DNA from: Azoarcus sp. TTM-91
GTDB taxonomy: Bacteria; Pseudomonadota; Gammaproteobacteria; Burkholderiales; Rhodocyclaceae
Assembly (NCBI RefSeq): GCF_012911025.1
Contig: NZ_WUEI01000044.1
Coordinates: forward strand, 1 to 35,889
Length of the DNA stretch: 35,889 bases
Direction: 5' to 3'
The position numbers and the translations under genes are program-made. The notes beneath the pieces were generated by a model. That model did not search any database. It worked only from the letters and a program-made list of their open reading frames with translations, and was not told where the DNA came from. Position 1 is the stretch's first letter. The number at the start of each line of letters is the position of its first letter. Positions 8,870-17,641 of this stretch are shown piece by piece.

Positions 8870-9814
8870 ATGACGCCCGGCTTTGTGCCCGACCCGGCGG
8901 TACTGCTGGACCGCGCCTGCGGCGCCATGCTGGGCCTGGCGATAGGCGACGCGCTGGGCGCCACGGTGGAGTTCATGACGCCGCGCGAGATCGTTGCCCA
9001 GTACGGCGTGCATGACCGCATCCGCGGCGGCGGCTGGCTGCGCCTGCCGGCGGGCGAAGTGACCGACGACACCACCATGACCTTTGCCTTGGCCGAAGCC
9101 TGGCTGGCCGCCGGCGCCGAGCCGGACGCCGCCGCCTGCGCCCGCGCCTTCGACGGCTGGATGCGGGCCAAGCCGGTGGACATCGGCAATACCGTGCGCC
9201 GCGGCATCCTGCGCTGGCGCACTCACGGCACCGCCGAAGCGCCGCAGTCGGACGACGCCGGCAATGGCGCCGCCATGCGCTGCTTGCCGGTGGCGCTGGC
9301 GCTGTTCGGCGCGCCGGCGGAGCGCATTGCCGCCGCCGCGGACTGCCAGGGCCGCGTTACCCACCACAACCCGCTCACGGATGCCGCCACCCGCAGCGTG
9401 GTGTGCATGGTGCAGGCCGCCATCGGCGGGGGCGGCATCGGCGCGGTGATCGCCGAGGCCCACGCCCTGGTCGCCGAGCAGCCGGCTTTTGTCTTCCGCG
9501 ACCGCCGCTGCGACAACCCCAGCGGCTACATCGTGGACACCCTGCGCGCGGTATTCCAGGCCATAGATGGCAACGACGGTTTCGAGGCGGTGCTGGTGGA
9601 CATCGTCAATCGCGGTGGCGATGCCGACACCACCGGTGCCATCGCCGGCATGGTCATGGGGGCGCTGTGCGGTGAAACCGGCTTGCCGCGGCATTGGCGG
9701 CAGGGGGTGAAAGCGGCGGTGAGAGGGCGGTGCGTGCGGCTGGCGACGGAACTGCTGGCGCTGTCGCCGGCGTATCGCGACCGCCTGGCGGCGGACCTGG
9801 CGCTGGCCGGATGA
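8870..9814 (+). CDS. draG: ADP-ribosyl-[dinitrogen reductase] hydrolase DraG
   Basis: 314-residue ADP-ribosylglycohydrolase. DraG removes ADP-ribose from the modified arginine of NifH and so restores nitrogenase activity after ammonium or darkness/energy stress. Seen motifs: GAMLGLAIGDALGATVEF at the N-terminus, TDDTTM (residues 65-70) with dimetal-site aspartates, GNGAAMR, and GGDADTTGAIAGMVMGAL near the C-terminus, which supplies the remaining metal ligands. Length matches DraG (about 295-315). A matching draT is in the window, supporting the NifH-specific assignment over a generic hydrolase. It ends the nifB operon; draT lies about 4 kb away on the other strand. The upstream frame extension to 8789 lies within nifQ and is rejected. 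Confidence 0.92.
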   Translation: MTPGFVPDPAVLLDRACGAMLGLAIGDALGATVEFMTPREIVAQYGVHDRIRGGGWLRLPAGEVTDDTTMTFALAEAWLAAGAEPDAAACARAFDGWMRAKPVDIGNTVRRGILRWRTHGTAEAPQSDDAGNGAAMRCLPVALALFGAPAERIAAAADCQGRVTHHNPLTDAATRSVVCMVQAAIGGGGIGAVIAEAHALVAEQPAFVFRDRRCDNPSGYIVDTLRAVFQAIDGNDGFEAVLVDIVNRGGDADTTGAIAGMVMGALCGETGLPRHWRQGVKAAVRGRCVRLATELLALSPAYRDRLAADLALAG

Positions 9815-9843
9815 GCAGGGCGGCCCGGCAAGATCCCCTGGGT

Positions 9844-9860
9844 GGCCGGCGACCCCGGCC
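9844..9860. terminator. Possible shared terminator between draG and the SYLF gene
   Basis: GGCCGG (9844-9849) pairs with CCGGCC (9855-9860), 5-base loop, in the 51-base gap between two convergent genes. There is no T-run, so it is only a weak candidate. Confidence 0.3.
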
Positions 9861-9865
9861 CCGGC

Positions 9866-10429
9866 TCAGTTGATGTCGTCGTCGCGCCAGTAGCGGCGGC
9901 CGCCTGCGGCCACGCCCGCAGCCAGGCCGGCGCGGGTCATCGGGTAGATGGCGATGGGATCGCGCAGGGCTTCGGTGATCTCGCTGGCAATGCCACGATC
10001 GCTGACCCGCAGCGTGGCATTCGCGCTGCCGGCGATCTGCCAGCCGGAGTCGACGAAGCGCTGTATGGTCTCGCGATCGCGGAAGACCAGCACCTCGCGG
10101 TAATCCTTGATGCCGATGTCCAGCCCGGCGCTGGCCTGGCCCATGTTCATGTACACCTCCTGTCCGCTGGCGTTGTCGCGCACCAGGCCGCGGGCACCGG
10201 CTCCGCCCAGCAACAGCGAGACGCCGAAGCCGGAGAAGCAGCCGTAGCCGGCGGAGCGGGCGACGATGGTACGCGCCGCCGGGCGGGCGGCGTAAAGGGT
10301 GGACAGGGCTTCATCGCACATGCGGCGGATTTCCGCCCGTTGCCTTGCGGCCTCGTCCGCCGCCTGCGCCGTGAAGGACGCGGTGGCGAGGAGGAGCAGG
10401 GCCAGGGCGGTGCGACTACGCGGGAACAT
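9866..10429 (-). CDS. SYLF (Ysc84) domain secreted protein
   Basis: 187-residue exported protein. A signal peptide (residues 1-23, ending TAQA) is followed by a SYLF domain: YAARPAARTIVARSAGYGCFSGFGVSLLLGGAGARGLVRD and the later GLDIGIKDYREVLVF. SYLF domains bind lipids or phosphoinositides in eukaryotes; bacterial members are envelope proteins of unknown function. The start at 10429 has GGAG seven bases upstream; upstream in-frame ATGs at 10441 and 10459 are less well placed. It follows the DUF3300 gene by 26 bases and the two are likely one operon. No link to nitrogen fixation is visible. Confidence 0.82.
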   Translation of the reverse strand: MFPRSRTALALLLLATASFTAQAADEAARQRAEIRRMCDEALSTLYAARPAARTIVARSAGYGCFSGFGVSLLLGGAGARGLVRDNASGQEVYMNMGQASAGLDIGIKDYREVLVFRDRETIQRFVDSGWQIAGSANATLRVSDRGIASEITEALRDPIAIYPMTRAGLAAGVAAGGRRYWRDDDIN

Positions 10430-10455
10430 CGCAAACTCCATCTCTCTGCGGGGAA

Positions 10456-12096
10456 TCAACGGTCGTTGTTGTCACGCGCCTCCGGGCGGTTGCCGGGATT
10501 GGGCCGGCCACCGCTGGCGCCGCGGTTCTCGCGGTCGCCAGGGGAAGGGGCGCTGCGAGCTTCTTCTCTCTGTGCGCCCGGCGGCGGGCCGGCGCGGCGT
10601 TCCTGCATGCCGCCCTCGCGCTGCGGCCCTCCACGGCCACGCTCGCTGGCTTGCGGGTTGTCGTTGCGGCCATAGCCGGGCGTGAGCCCGGGTGAGGGGC
10701 GGGGTTCCGGGCCTGGCATTGGCCGCCCTTCGGCTGGCCGGGTGGTGGCGACGCGGGCTTCAGGGCCGCGGCGGTCTTCCTGCCGGCCCCCTTCCGGCCC
10801 GCGGCCGGGGCGGTCCGGCGGGTTGGGGCCGTTGCCGAATGCCGGGCCGGGGGCGGGCATCGCGCTCTCCCGGCGGTTGTCACCGCCAGGGCCGCGTTCT
10901 TCCGCTGGCCGGCGGTCGCCGCCCGGCCGGGCGGTTTCCAGCCTGCGTCCCTGCTGGGGAATCTCGTTGCGGCGGAATTCGTCGTTGCCGCGGCGCTCGT
11001 CCTTGCCGTCAGGGCCGCCGAAGCCCCCGCGTTCGCGGAACATTTCCTGGGCGCGTTCGCGCTGGGCCTGGCGGGGATCGTCGGCGCGGCCGCCGGGGCG
11101 CGGTCCTTCGCCCGGGCGTGGCGGCGGGCCGCCGGGCCGCCAGTCCGCGCCATCCGGACGATTCTCGCGGCGTCCGTCGGGTCTGCCATCGGCACTGCCG
11201 GTGGGGCGGGCGGTGCCGCCGAAGCCGGGCGCGGGGATGAAGCGGTCGCGCTCCTTCAGGTCGCGGTAGGCGACGCCACGGCGGTGGGCCGGGTCGTGCG
11301 TCCACGGCCGGCGGTCATAGGCTGGAGGCAGGGGGTGGGCGCGGTAGAGGCGGTTGTAGCGCGGCACGTCGATGAGCACGTAGCGGCGATGCCAGTCGCT
11401 ATGGCTCCAGAGCGCGTCGGTGATGAAGACGCCGACGCCGAAGCCGATGCTGCCGTAAAACTGCAGAGACATTCCGTAACGAGGCGGCGGCGCGAAATGG
11501 TAGGGCGGGAAGGCCGGCCACCACCAGGGGCCGAACACCACCACCGGGTCGTACACCGGCACATAGACCACCGTGGGGCGCACGCTATCGATGACGATGA
11601 CATCGCGCCGGACGCCGTTGGAGGGGCCGTTCTCGACGATGACGCGCTGTCGGGTATTACTCGCCAGGTTGCCGCGGCGGCGGGCCTGTTGGCGCAGGTA
11701 TTGCACCCTGTCCATGACCAGCCCGGGCTCGGCCAGGAAGGCGTCGCCCAACTCCTGTACCCAGTCCGGCTGGCTTTCCAGCGTGGCCAGCACCTGGGGG
11801 AAGGCGACCAGCGACTGCACGCTGGGATCCCAGTTGTAGCGCGACACCGCGCGCACCGCTTCGTCGCCGCTGAGTTCGGGATTGGCGCGCGACCAGTCGG
11901 CGGCTTCGATCACGTCCGCGGGATAGGTGGAGGCCATCAGGATCTGGTTGAGCAGGGCGTCCGGGTAGAGCGCGATGGGTGCCAGCAGCTGATCCATCCG
12001 CGCGAGGCGGCCCTCATCCTGCTGGGCGTGGGCGGTCATCATCAGACAGAGGGTGACGAGCAGGCCGCGGGCAACGTCACGTAGGAAGCGACGCAT
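10456..12096 (-). CDS. DUF3300 domain protein with Arg/Gly/Pro-rich tail
   Basis: 546-residue exported protein. Signal peptide at 1-24 (ending AHA), then a DUF3300 domain over roughly residues 30-290 (LLAPIALYPDALLNQILMAS, then VRPTVVYVPVYDPVVVFGPWWWPA). The remaining ~250 residues are a low-complexity tail of Arg, Gly, Pro, Asp and Glu with no recognised fold. The function of DUF3300 is unknown; members are envelope proteins. The tail makes long false reading frames on the opposite strand. Likely first gene of a two-gene operon with the SYLF gene. Confidence 0.82.
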   Translation of the reverse strand: MRRFLRDVARGLLVTLCLMMTAHAQQDEGRLARMDQLLAPIALYPDALLNQILMASTYPADVIEAADWSRANPELSGDEAVRAVSRYNWDPSVQSLVAFPQVLATLESQPDWVQELGDAFLAEPGLVMDRVQYLRQQARRRGNLASNTRQRVIVENGPSNGVRRDVIVIDSVRPTVVYVPVYDPVVVFGPWWWPAFPPYHFAPPPRYGMSLQFYGSIGFGVGVFITDALWSHSDWHRRYVLIDVPRYNRLYRAHPLPPAYDRRPWTHDPAHRRGVAYRDLKERDRFIPAPGFGGTARPTGSADGRPDGRRENRPDGADWRPGGPPPRPGEGPRPGGRADDPRQAQRERAQEMFRERGGFGGPDGKDERRGNDEFRRNEIPQQGRRLETARPGGDRRPAEERGPGGDNRRESAMPAPGPAFGNGPNPPDRPGRGPEGGRQEDRRGPEARVATTRPAEGRPMPGPEPRPSPGLTPGYGRNDNPQASERGRGGPQREGGMQERRAGPPPGAQREEARSAPSPGDRENRGASGGRPNPGNRPEARDNNDR

Positions 12097-12480
12097 GGTG
12101 CTTCTCCGCCAGAAAGGCTGTTATCGGGAAACCCAGCATAGGCGGCCACTTTCCGCATTGATAGCGGCTGAGCCTCTCAGTATGTGACCGGCTGTAAAGC
12201 GTGTTTCGAGGCTTTCCGCGGGTTCCGCGGTGGCGAGTTGCTGATTGCTTCTCGCCGGTGCAATGCTGGAAGACCCAGCTTAGACGAGGGGGCGCGATGT
12301 GCTTGAGGAAATCCTCACGGGCGCCGGCGTCATTGCGCGGCGGCGGTGCCGAGGCCGCATTGCGGCAGCCGCGTGTGGGGGTACATGCCGGTGAGCGTGA
12401 AGGCGATGCCCAGGGGCCGGGCCGGCGGCTGTCGCCGCCGGTGGGCGGAAGGGGCGGGCGGTGTTTGCTGGCCCGCTGCC
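12097..12480. other. 384-base intergenic stretch with one perfect hairpin
   Basis: No convincing gene. The left part holds the upstream region of the DUF3300 gene; no clear promoter consensus was found. Near the right, CCGGCGGC (12422-12429) pairs with GCCGCCGG (12434-12441) across the loop TGTC. Read on the minus strand it lies about 40 bases after the hemerythrin stop and may end that transcript, although there is no T-run. Confidence 0.45.
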
Positions 12481-12879
12481 TCAGTGCTTGCCGATCTGCT
12501 TCAGGTGCGCCGCCAGCGCCGAGTCCATGGTCGCCAGATGAAGGTCGAACCAGTCGCGCAGGTTCTCCCGCACATAGGCGCGGGCCATGCGCATGCGGCC
12601 GGCCTGCACGCTGCGGTTGAACTGGCGCAGCTCCATCAGCACCCGCTGGTGTTCGCCGATGTGTTCGCCGATGGCACTGAAGCGGGTGGCTTTCATGGTG
12701 GCATCTTCGGCGGAGAAGTGGCTGCGGGTGTGGTCCAGCAGCGTGGCGAACAGGGCGGGGAAGGCGTTGTCGTCGGCGCTGGCCAGGCGGTCGGCGAGTG
12801 CGATGAACTCGCGGTGCGTGTGGTCCATTTCCGCCACGCCGAGGGCGTGGCGGGCGTCGTCCCAGGCAAAGATGCTCAT
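12481..12879 (-). CDS. Bacteriohemerythrin
   Basis: 132-residue single-domain hemerythrin that binds O2 at a non-heme diiron site. The ligand set is complete: H20/H22 (MDHTH), H54-x3-E58 (HFSAE), H73-x3-H77 (HIGEH) and H114-x4-D119 (HLATMD). Such proteins deliver oxygen to oxidases or keep it away from sensitive enzymes. It follows the SIR2-like gene by 24 bases and would share that gene's NifA site and sigma-54 promoter, so it should be made during nitrogen fixation. This supports an oxygen-buffering role for nitrogenase, as inference. Confidence 0.92.
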   Translation of the reverse strand: MSIFAWDDARHALGVAEMDHTHREFIALADRLASADDNAFPALFATLLDHTRSHFSAEDATMKATRFSAIGEHIGEHQRVLMELRQFNRSVQAGRMRMARAYVRENLRDWFDLHLATMDSALAAHLKQIGKH

Positions 12880-12903
12880 CGGGTTACGCTCGGGTGGCTG
12901 CGC

Positions 12904-13752
12904 TCAGGCGGCTTCGGCCAGCGGCAGCCCGGCCAGTTCGCGCACGTCGGCGTCGATGACGGTGAGGCCAAGGCGGGCGCAGAAGCGCTTCTCCTTGTCA
13001 TTGGCGCCGGGAATCAGCGCCCAGCCGGCCGGTTGCGCGGCGCTGAAGATGATGTCGGAGAGCAGCATGCGCTGGGTGTCACGGTTCAAGCGGATGCCGG
13101 CGACCAGATACTTGAGGCCGGCGCGCCGCTGCTTGAGGAAGCCGGGGATGGCGAAGCCACCCATCAGCTCGGTGATGTAGTCGACGAAGTCGGCATCCGA
13201 GGCGATCCAGTTGCCTTCCGGCCAGGGGCTGCCACAGGGCTTGAACAGGATAGGCGCGGCCGGGTCGATCTCGCTCTCGTCCACCGCGGCGCTGTATTGC
13301 TCACCGTCGTGCTTGTAGAGCTTGTAGCGGTAGGCGGTGCCGGCGATGCGGGCGACGCCGGCGATGAGGGTGTGCGGGCGGTTGGCGTAGAGCTTCTGCA
13401 GGCCGGTGTCGCGGTTGATGTCCACGATGTAGGGCAGCTTCTGCTCCGCCAGCCAGCGGTGCAGCGAGGCTTCGGACCAGCTCTTGTCGCCGTAGGTCTG
13501 CTCCAGCCAACGGTTGACCGCGCTGCGGCCACGCTTGAGCTCCACGTTCATGGCCGCGCGCGGGAATTCGTACATCAGGCGCGGCGCCATTGGCTGGCCG
13601 TTGTTCAGGGAATAGATGAGTTCGTCGCTGGTGGCCGGAATCTTGCGGCCGTCGCCCGCGTGGGTGACGTCGGCGAGCGCGTCGGCGCCGATGAAGGGGA
13701 CGACTTCGCCTGCGGCGAGGCCGGCCCGGATCTGATCGAAGACAGCGTTCAT
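12904..13752 (-). CDS. SIR2-like domain protein of nif/dra regions
   Basis: 282-residue cytoplasmic protein resembling the SIR2-like (NAD-binding, Rossmann-type) family. Seen: EVVPFIGADALADV (residues 16-29) in the place of the usual VxxIGAGxS loop; YIVDINRDTGLQ (109-118) like the TTNYD segment with its asparagine; and ILFKPCGSP followed by NWIASDADFVDYI, which aligns with the family's KLHGS...SxxDY block. In that block the catalytic histidine appears to be cysteine (C173). It is not a clear sirtuin: no zinc-finger cysteines are seen. The start at 13752 follows AGGAAA. A sigma-54 promoter and a NifA site lie directly upstream. Neighbours are draT, itself NAD-using, and a hemerythrin. Function unknown; NAD sensing, hydrolysis or protein regulation are possibilities. 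Confidence 0.65.
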   Translation of the reverse strand: MNAVFDQIRAGLAAGEVVPFIGADALADVTHAGDGRKIPATSDELIYSLNNGQPMAPRLMYEFPRAAMNVELKRGRSAVNRWLEQTYGDKSWSEASLHRWLAEQKLPYIVDINRDTGLQKLYANRPHTLIAGVARIAGTAYRYKLYKHDGEQYSAAVDESEIDPAAPILFKPCGSPWPEGNWIASDADFVDYITELMGGFAIPGFLKQRRAGLKYLVAGIRLNRDTQRMLLSDIIFSAAQPAGWALIPGANDKEKRFCARLGLTVIDADVRELAGLPLAEAA

Positions 13753-13809
13753 GGGAGTTTCCTTGTCGAGGTCGGGCGAAGCGGTCTGGGCCGCTCCGGA
13801 CAGGGAAAC

Positions 13810-13825
13810 CGCAAGAACGATGCCA
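13810..13825 (-). promoter_or_regulatory. Sigma-54 promoter of the SIR2-like/hemerythrin unit
   Basis: On the minus strand the sequence reads TGGCAT, five bases, TTGCG, with GG and GC exactly ten bases apart. It differs from consensus at only one of the best conserved bases. The -12 element ends about 58 bases before the SIR2-like ATG. With the NifA site at 13943-13958 it forms a complete NifA-dependent promoter. Confidence 0.8.
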
Positions 13826-13942
13826 TTGGCGCATCGGGGCGCGGGGCCGCCGCAGTGGCGCGCAGCGCGGCGCTGCGGCCAGAGGCGCGGCTGCAGATGC
13901 GGTGAGGTGCCTGCGGTTGATGTCGGCGTGCTGTAGGGCAGT

Positions 13943-13958
13943 TGTCGGCTTTGCGACA
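13943..13958. promoter_or_regulatory. NifA upstream activator site of the SIR2-like gene
   Basis: Exact TGT-N10-ACA (TGT 13943-13945, ACA 13956-13958), about 118 bases upstream of the minus-strand sigma-54 promoter at 13810-13825. It lies in the draT to SIR2 spacer, just past the draT stop. Confidence 0.8.
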
Positions 13959-13979
13959 GCGGCTGGCGGGCGGGGTGTC

Positions 13980-15946
<1,967 letters not shown>

Positions 15947-15980
15947 GCGTTTCACCGAAGCAAGTCTCAATCGAGTGAAC

Positions 15981-16004
15981 CCGGGCGGGGCCTGCCGCGC
16001 CCGG
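15981..16004 (+). other. Hairpin in the nifH-nifD spacer
   Basis: CCGGGCG (15981-15987) pairs perfectly with CGCCCGG (15998-16004), 10-base loop, 35 bases after the nifH stop. No T-run follows. It is placed to protect the 3' end of a nifH-only message, which would give the excess of NifH over NifDK seen in diazotrophs. Confidence 0.55.
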
Positions 16005-16029
16005 ACTTGAATCCTGTCTTGAGTGTCGT

Positions 16030-16043
16030 GCACAGATTGGTGC
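16030..16043 (+). other. Small hairpin upstream of nifD, copy 1 of a covarying pair
   Basis: GCAC (16030-16033), loop AGATTG (16034-16039), GTGC (16040-16043), ending 22 bases before the nifD ATG. A hairpin with the same loop and a swapped closing base pair occurs before nifK at 17609-17622. Confidence 0.45.
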
Positions 16044-16065
16044 CGGCATGAAAAGGAGAAGCAAG

Positions 16066-17541
16066 ATGTCGAACCTGACCCGCGAAGAAACCGACGCCCT
16101 CATCCAGGAGGTGCTGGAGGTTTATCCCGAGAAGGCGAAGAAAGACCGCGCCAAGCACCTGGCGGTCAACGATCAGAGCGTCACCCAGTCCAAGAAGTGC
16201 ATCACCTCCAACCGCAAGTCGCTGCCCGGCGTGATGACCATCCGCGGCTGCGCCTACGCGGGTTCGCGCGGCGTGGTGTGGGGTCCGGTCAAGGACATGA
16301 TCCACATCTCCCACGGTCCGGTTGGCTGTGGCCAGTACTCCCGTGGCGGCCGCCGCAACTACTACGTGGGCACCACCGGCGTTAACACCTTCGCCGAAAT
16401 CAACTTCACGTCCGACTTCCAGGAGAAGGACATCGTCTTCGGCGGCGACAAGAAGCTGGCCAAGGCGATGGAAGAGATCGAAGGCCTGTTCCCGCTGAAC
16501 AAGGGCATCTCGGTGCAGTCCGAGTGCCCGATCGGCCTGATCGGCGACGACATCGAAGCCGTGTCCAAGAAGGCTGCCGCCCAGTACAACAAGGTTGTCG
16601 TGCCGGTCCGCTGCGAAGGCTTCCGTGGCGTGTCCCAGTCCCTGGGCCACCACATCGCCAACGACGCCATCCGCGACTACGTGCTGTCCAACCGCGACGG
16701 CAAGGAGTTCGAAGGCACCCCGTACGACGTCACCATCATCGGTGACTACAACATCGGCGGCGACGCCTGGGCTTCCCGCATCTTCCTGGAAGAGATGGGC
16801 CTGCGCGTGATCGCCCAGTGGTCCGGCGACGGCACCATCGCCGAAATGGAGAACACCCCGAAGGCCAAGCTGAACCTCCTCCACTGCTACCGCTCGATGA
16901 ACTACATCAGCCGGCACATGGAAGAGAAGTACGGCATTCCCTGGATGGAATACAACTTCTTCGGCCCGACCAAGATCGAAGAATCCCTGCGCCGCATCGC
17001 CGCTTTCTTCGACGACAAGATCAAGGAAGGTGCCGAGCGCGTTATCGCCAAGTACAAGCCGATGATGCAAGCCGTCGTCGACAAGTACAAGCCGCGTCTC
17101 CAGGGCAAGCGCGTCATGCTGTACATCGGTGGCCTGCGTCCGCGTCACGTCATCGGCGCGTACGAAGACCTGGGCATGGAAGTGGTGGGCACCGGTTATG
17201 AGTTCGCGCACAACGACGACTACGACCGCACCATCCAGGAAATGGGCAATGCGACCCTGCTGTACGACGACGTGACCGGCTTCGAGCTGGAAGAGTTCGT
17301 CAAGCGCATCAAGCCCGACCTCGTCGGTTCCGGCATCAAGGAAAAGTACATCTACCAAAAGATGGGCATCCCTTTCCGCCAGATGCACAGCTGGGACTAC
17401 TCCGGTCCGTATCACGGTTATGACGGTTTCGCGATCTTCGCGCGCGACATGGACATGACCCTGAACAACCCGTGCTGGGGCAAGCAGACCCCGCCGTGGA
17501 AGAAGACCGAAGCGACCGAGGAAGTGAAGGCCGCTGCCTGA
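16066..17541 (+). CDS. nifD: Nitrogenase molybdenum-iron protein alpha chain NifD
   Basis: 491-residue alpha subunit of the alpha2-beta2 MoFe protein, where N2 is reduced. P-cluster ligands C62, C88 and C154 are at the same numbers as in Azotobacter. C274 (LLHCYRS) and H441 (QMHSWDY) are the two FeMo-cofactor ligands, and H195 near the cofactor (SLGHH) is kept. Start at 16066 is chosen because AAAAGGAG just upstream is its ribosome site; an in-frame ATG at 16048 precedes that site. Second gene of nifHDK, 119 bases after nifH. Confidence 0.99.
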   Translation: MSNLTREETDALIQEVLEVYPEKAKKDRAKHLAVNDQSVTQSKKCITSNRKSLPGVMTIRGCAYAGSRGVVWGPVKDMIHISHGPVGCGQYSRGGRRNYYVGTTGVNTFAEINFTSDFQEKDIVFGGDKKLAKAMEEIEGLFPLNKGISVQSECPIGLIGDDIEAVSKKAAAQYNKVVVPVRCEGFRGVSQSLGHHIANDAIRDYVLSNRDGKEFEGTPYDVTIIGDYNIGGDAWASRIFLEEMGLRVIAQWSGDGTIAEMENTPKAKLNLLHCYRSMNYISRHMEEKYGIPWMEYNFFGPTKIEESLRRIAAFFDDKIKEGAERVIAKYKPMMQAVVDKYKPRLQGKRVMLYIGGLRPRHVIGAYEDLGMEVVGTGYEFAHNDDYDRTIQEMGNATLLYDDVTGFELEEFVKRIKPDLVGSGIKEKYIYQKMGIPFRQMHSWDYSGPYHGYDGFAIFARDMDMTLNNPCWGKQTPPWKKTEATEEVKAAA

Positions 17542-17557
17542 TCACCTCTTGGATGAA

Positions 17558-17584
17558 CCCCGCGCGCCGACCTGGCGCGTGGGG
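17558..17584 (+). other. Strong hairpin in the nifD-nifK spacer
   Basis: CCCCGCGCGCC (17558-17568) pairs along all eleven positions with GGCGCGTGGGG (17574-17584), one pair being G-U, across the loop GACCT. No T-run follows. Likely an RNA-stability or processing element that sets nifD and nifK levels. Confidence 0.6.
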
Positions 17585-17608
17585 TACCGAATGCACTCGC
17601 ACCCGTGT

Positions 17609-17622
17609 CCACAGATTGGTGG
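17609..17622 (+). other. Small hairpin upstream of nifK, copy 2 of a covarying pair
   Basis: CCAC (17609-17612), loop AGATTG (17613-17618), GTGG (17619-17622), ending 19 bases before the nifK ATG. Compared with the copy before nifD, the outermost pair is C-G instead of G-C while the loop and inner stem are unchanged. Confidence 0.45.
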
Positions 17623-17641
17623 CCGGGTCTAGGAGCCTTAA

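Noticed and set aside
10682..11269. Arg/Gly/Ser/Pro-rich frame on the plus strand
   Set aside because: Opposite strand of the low-complexity tail of the DUF3300 protein; composition explains it.
12346..13905. 519-residue open frame on the plus strand
   Set aside because: Antisense to hemerythrin and the SIR2-like gene, both of which have real motifs and promoters.
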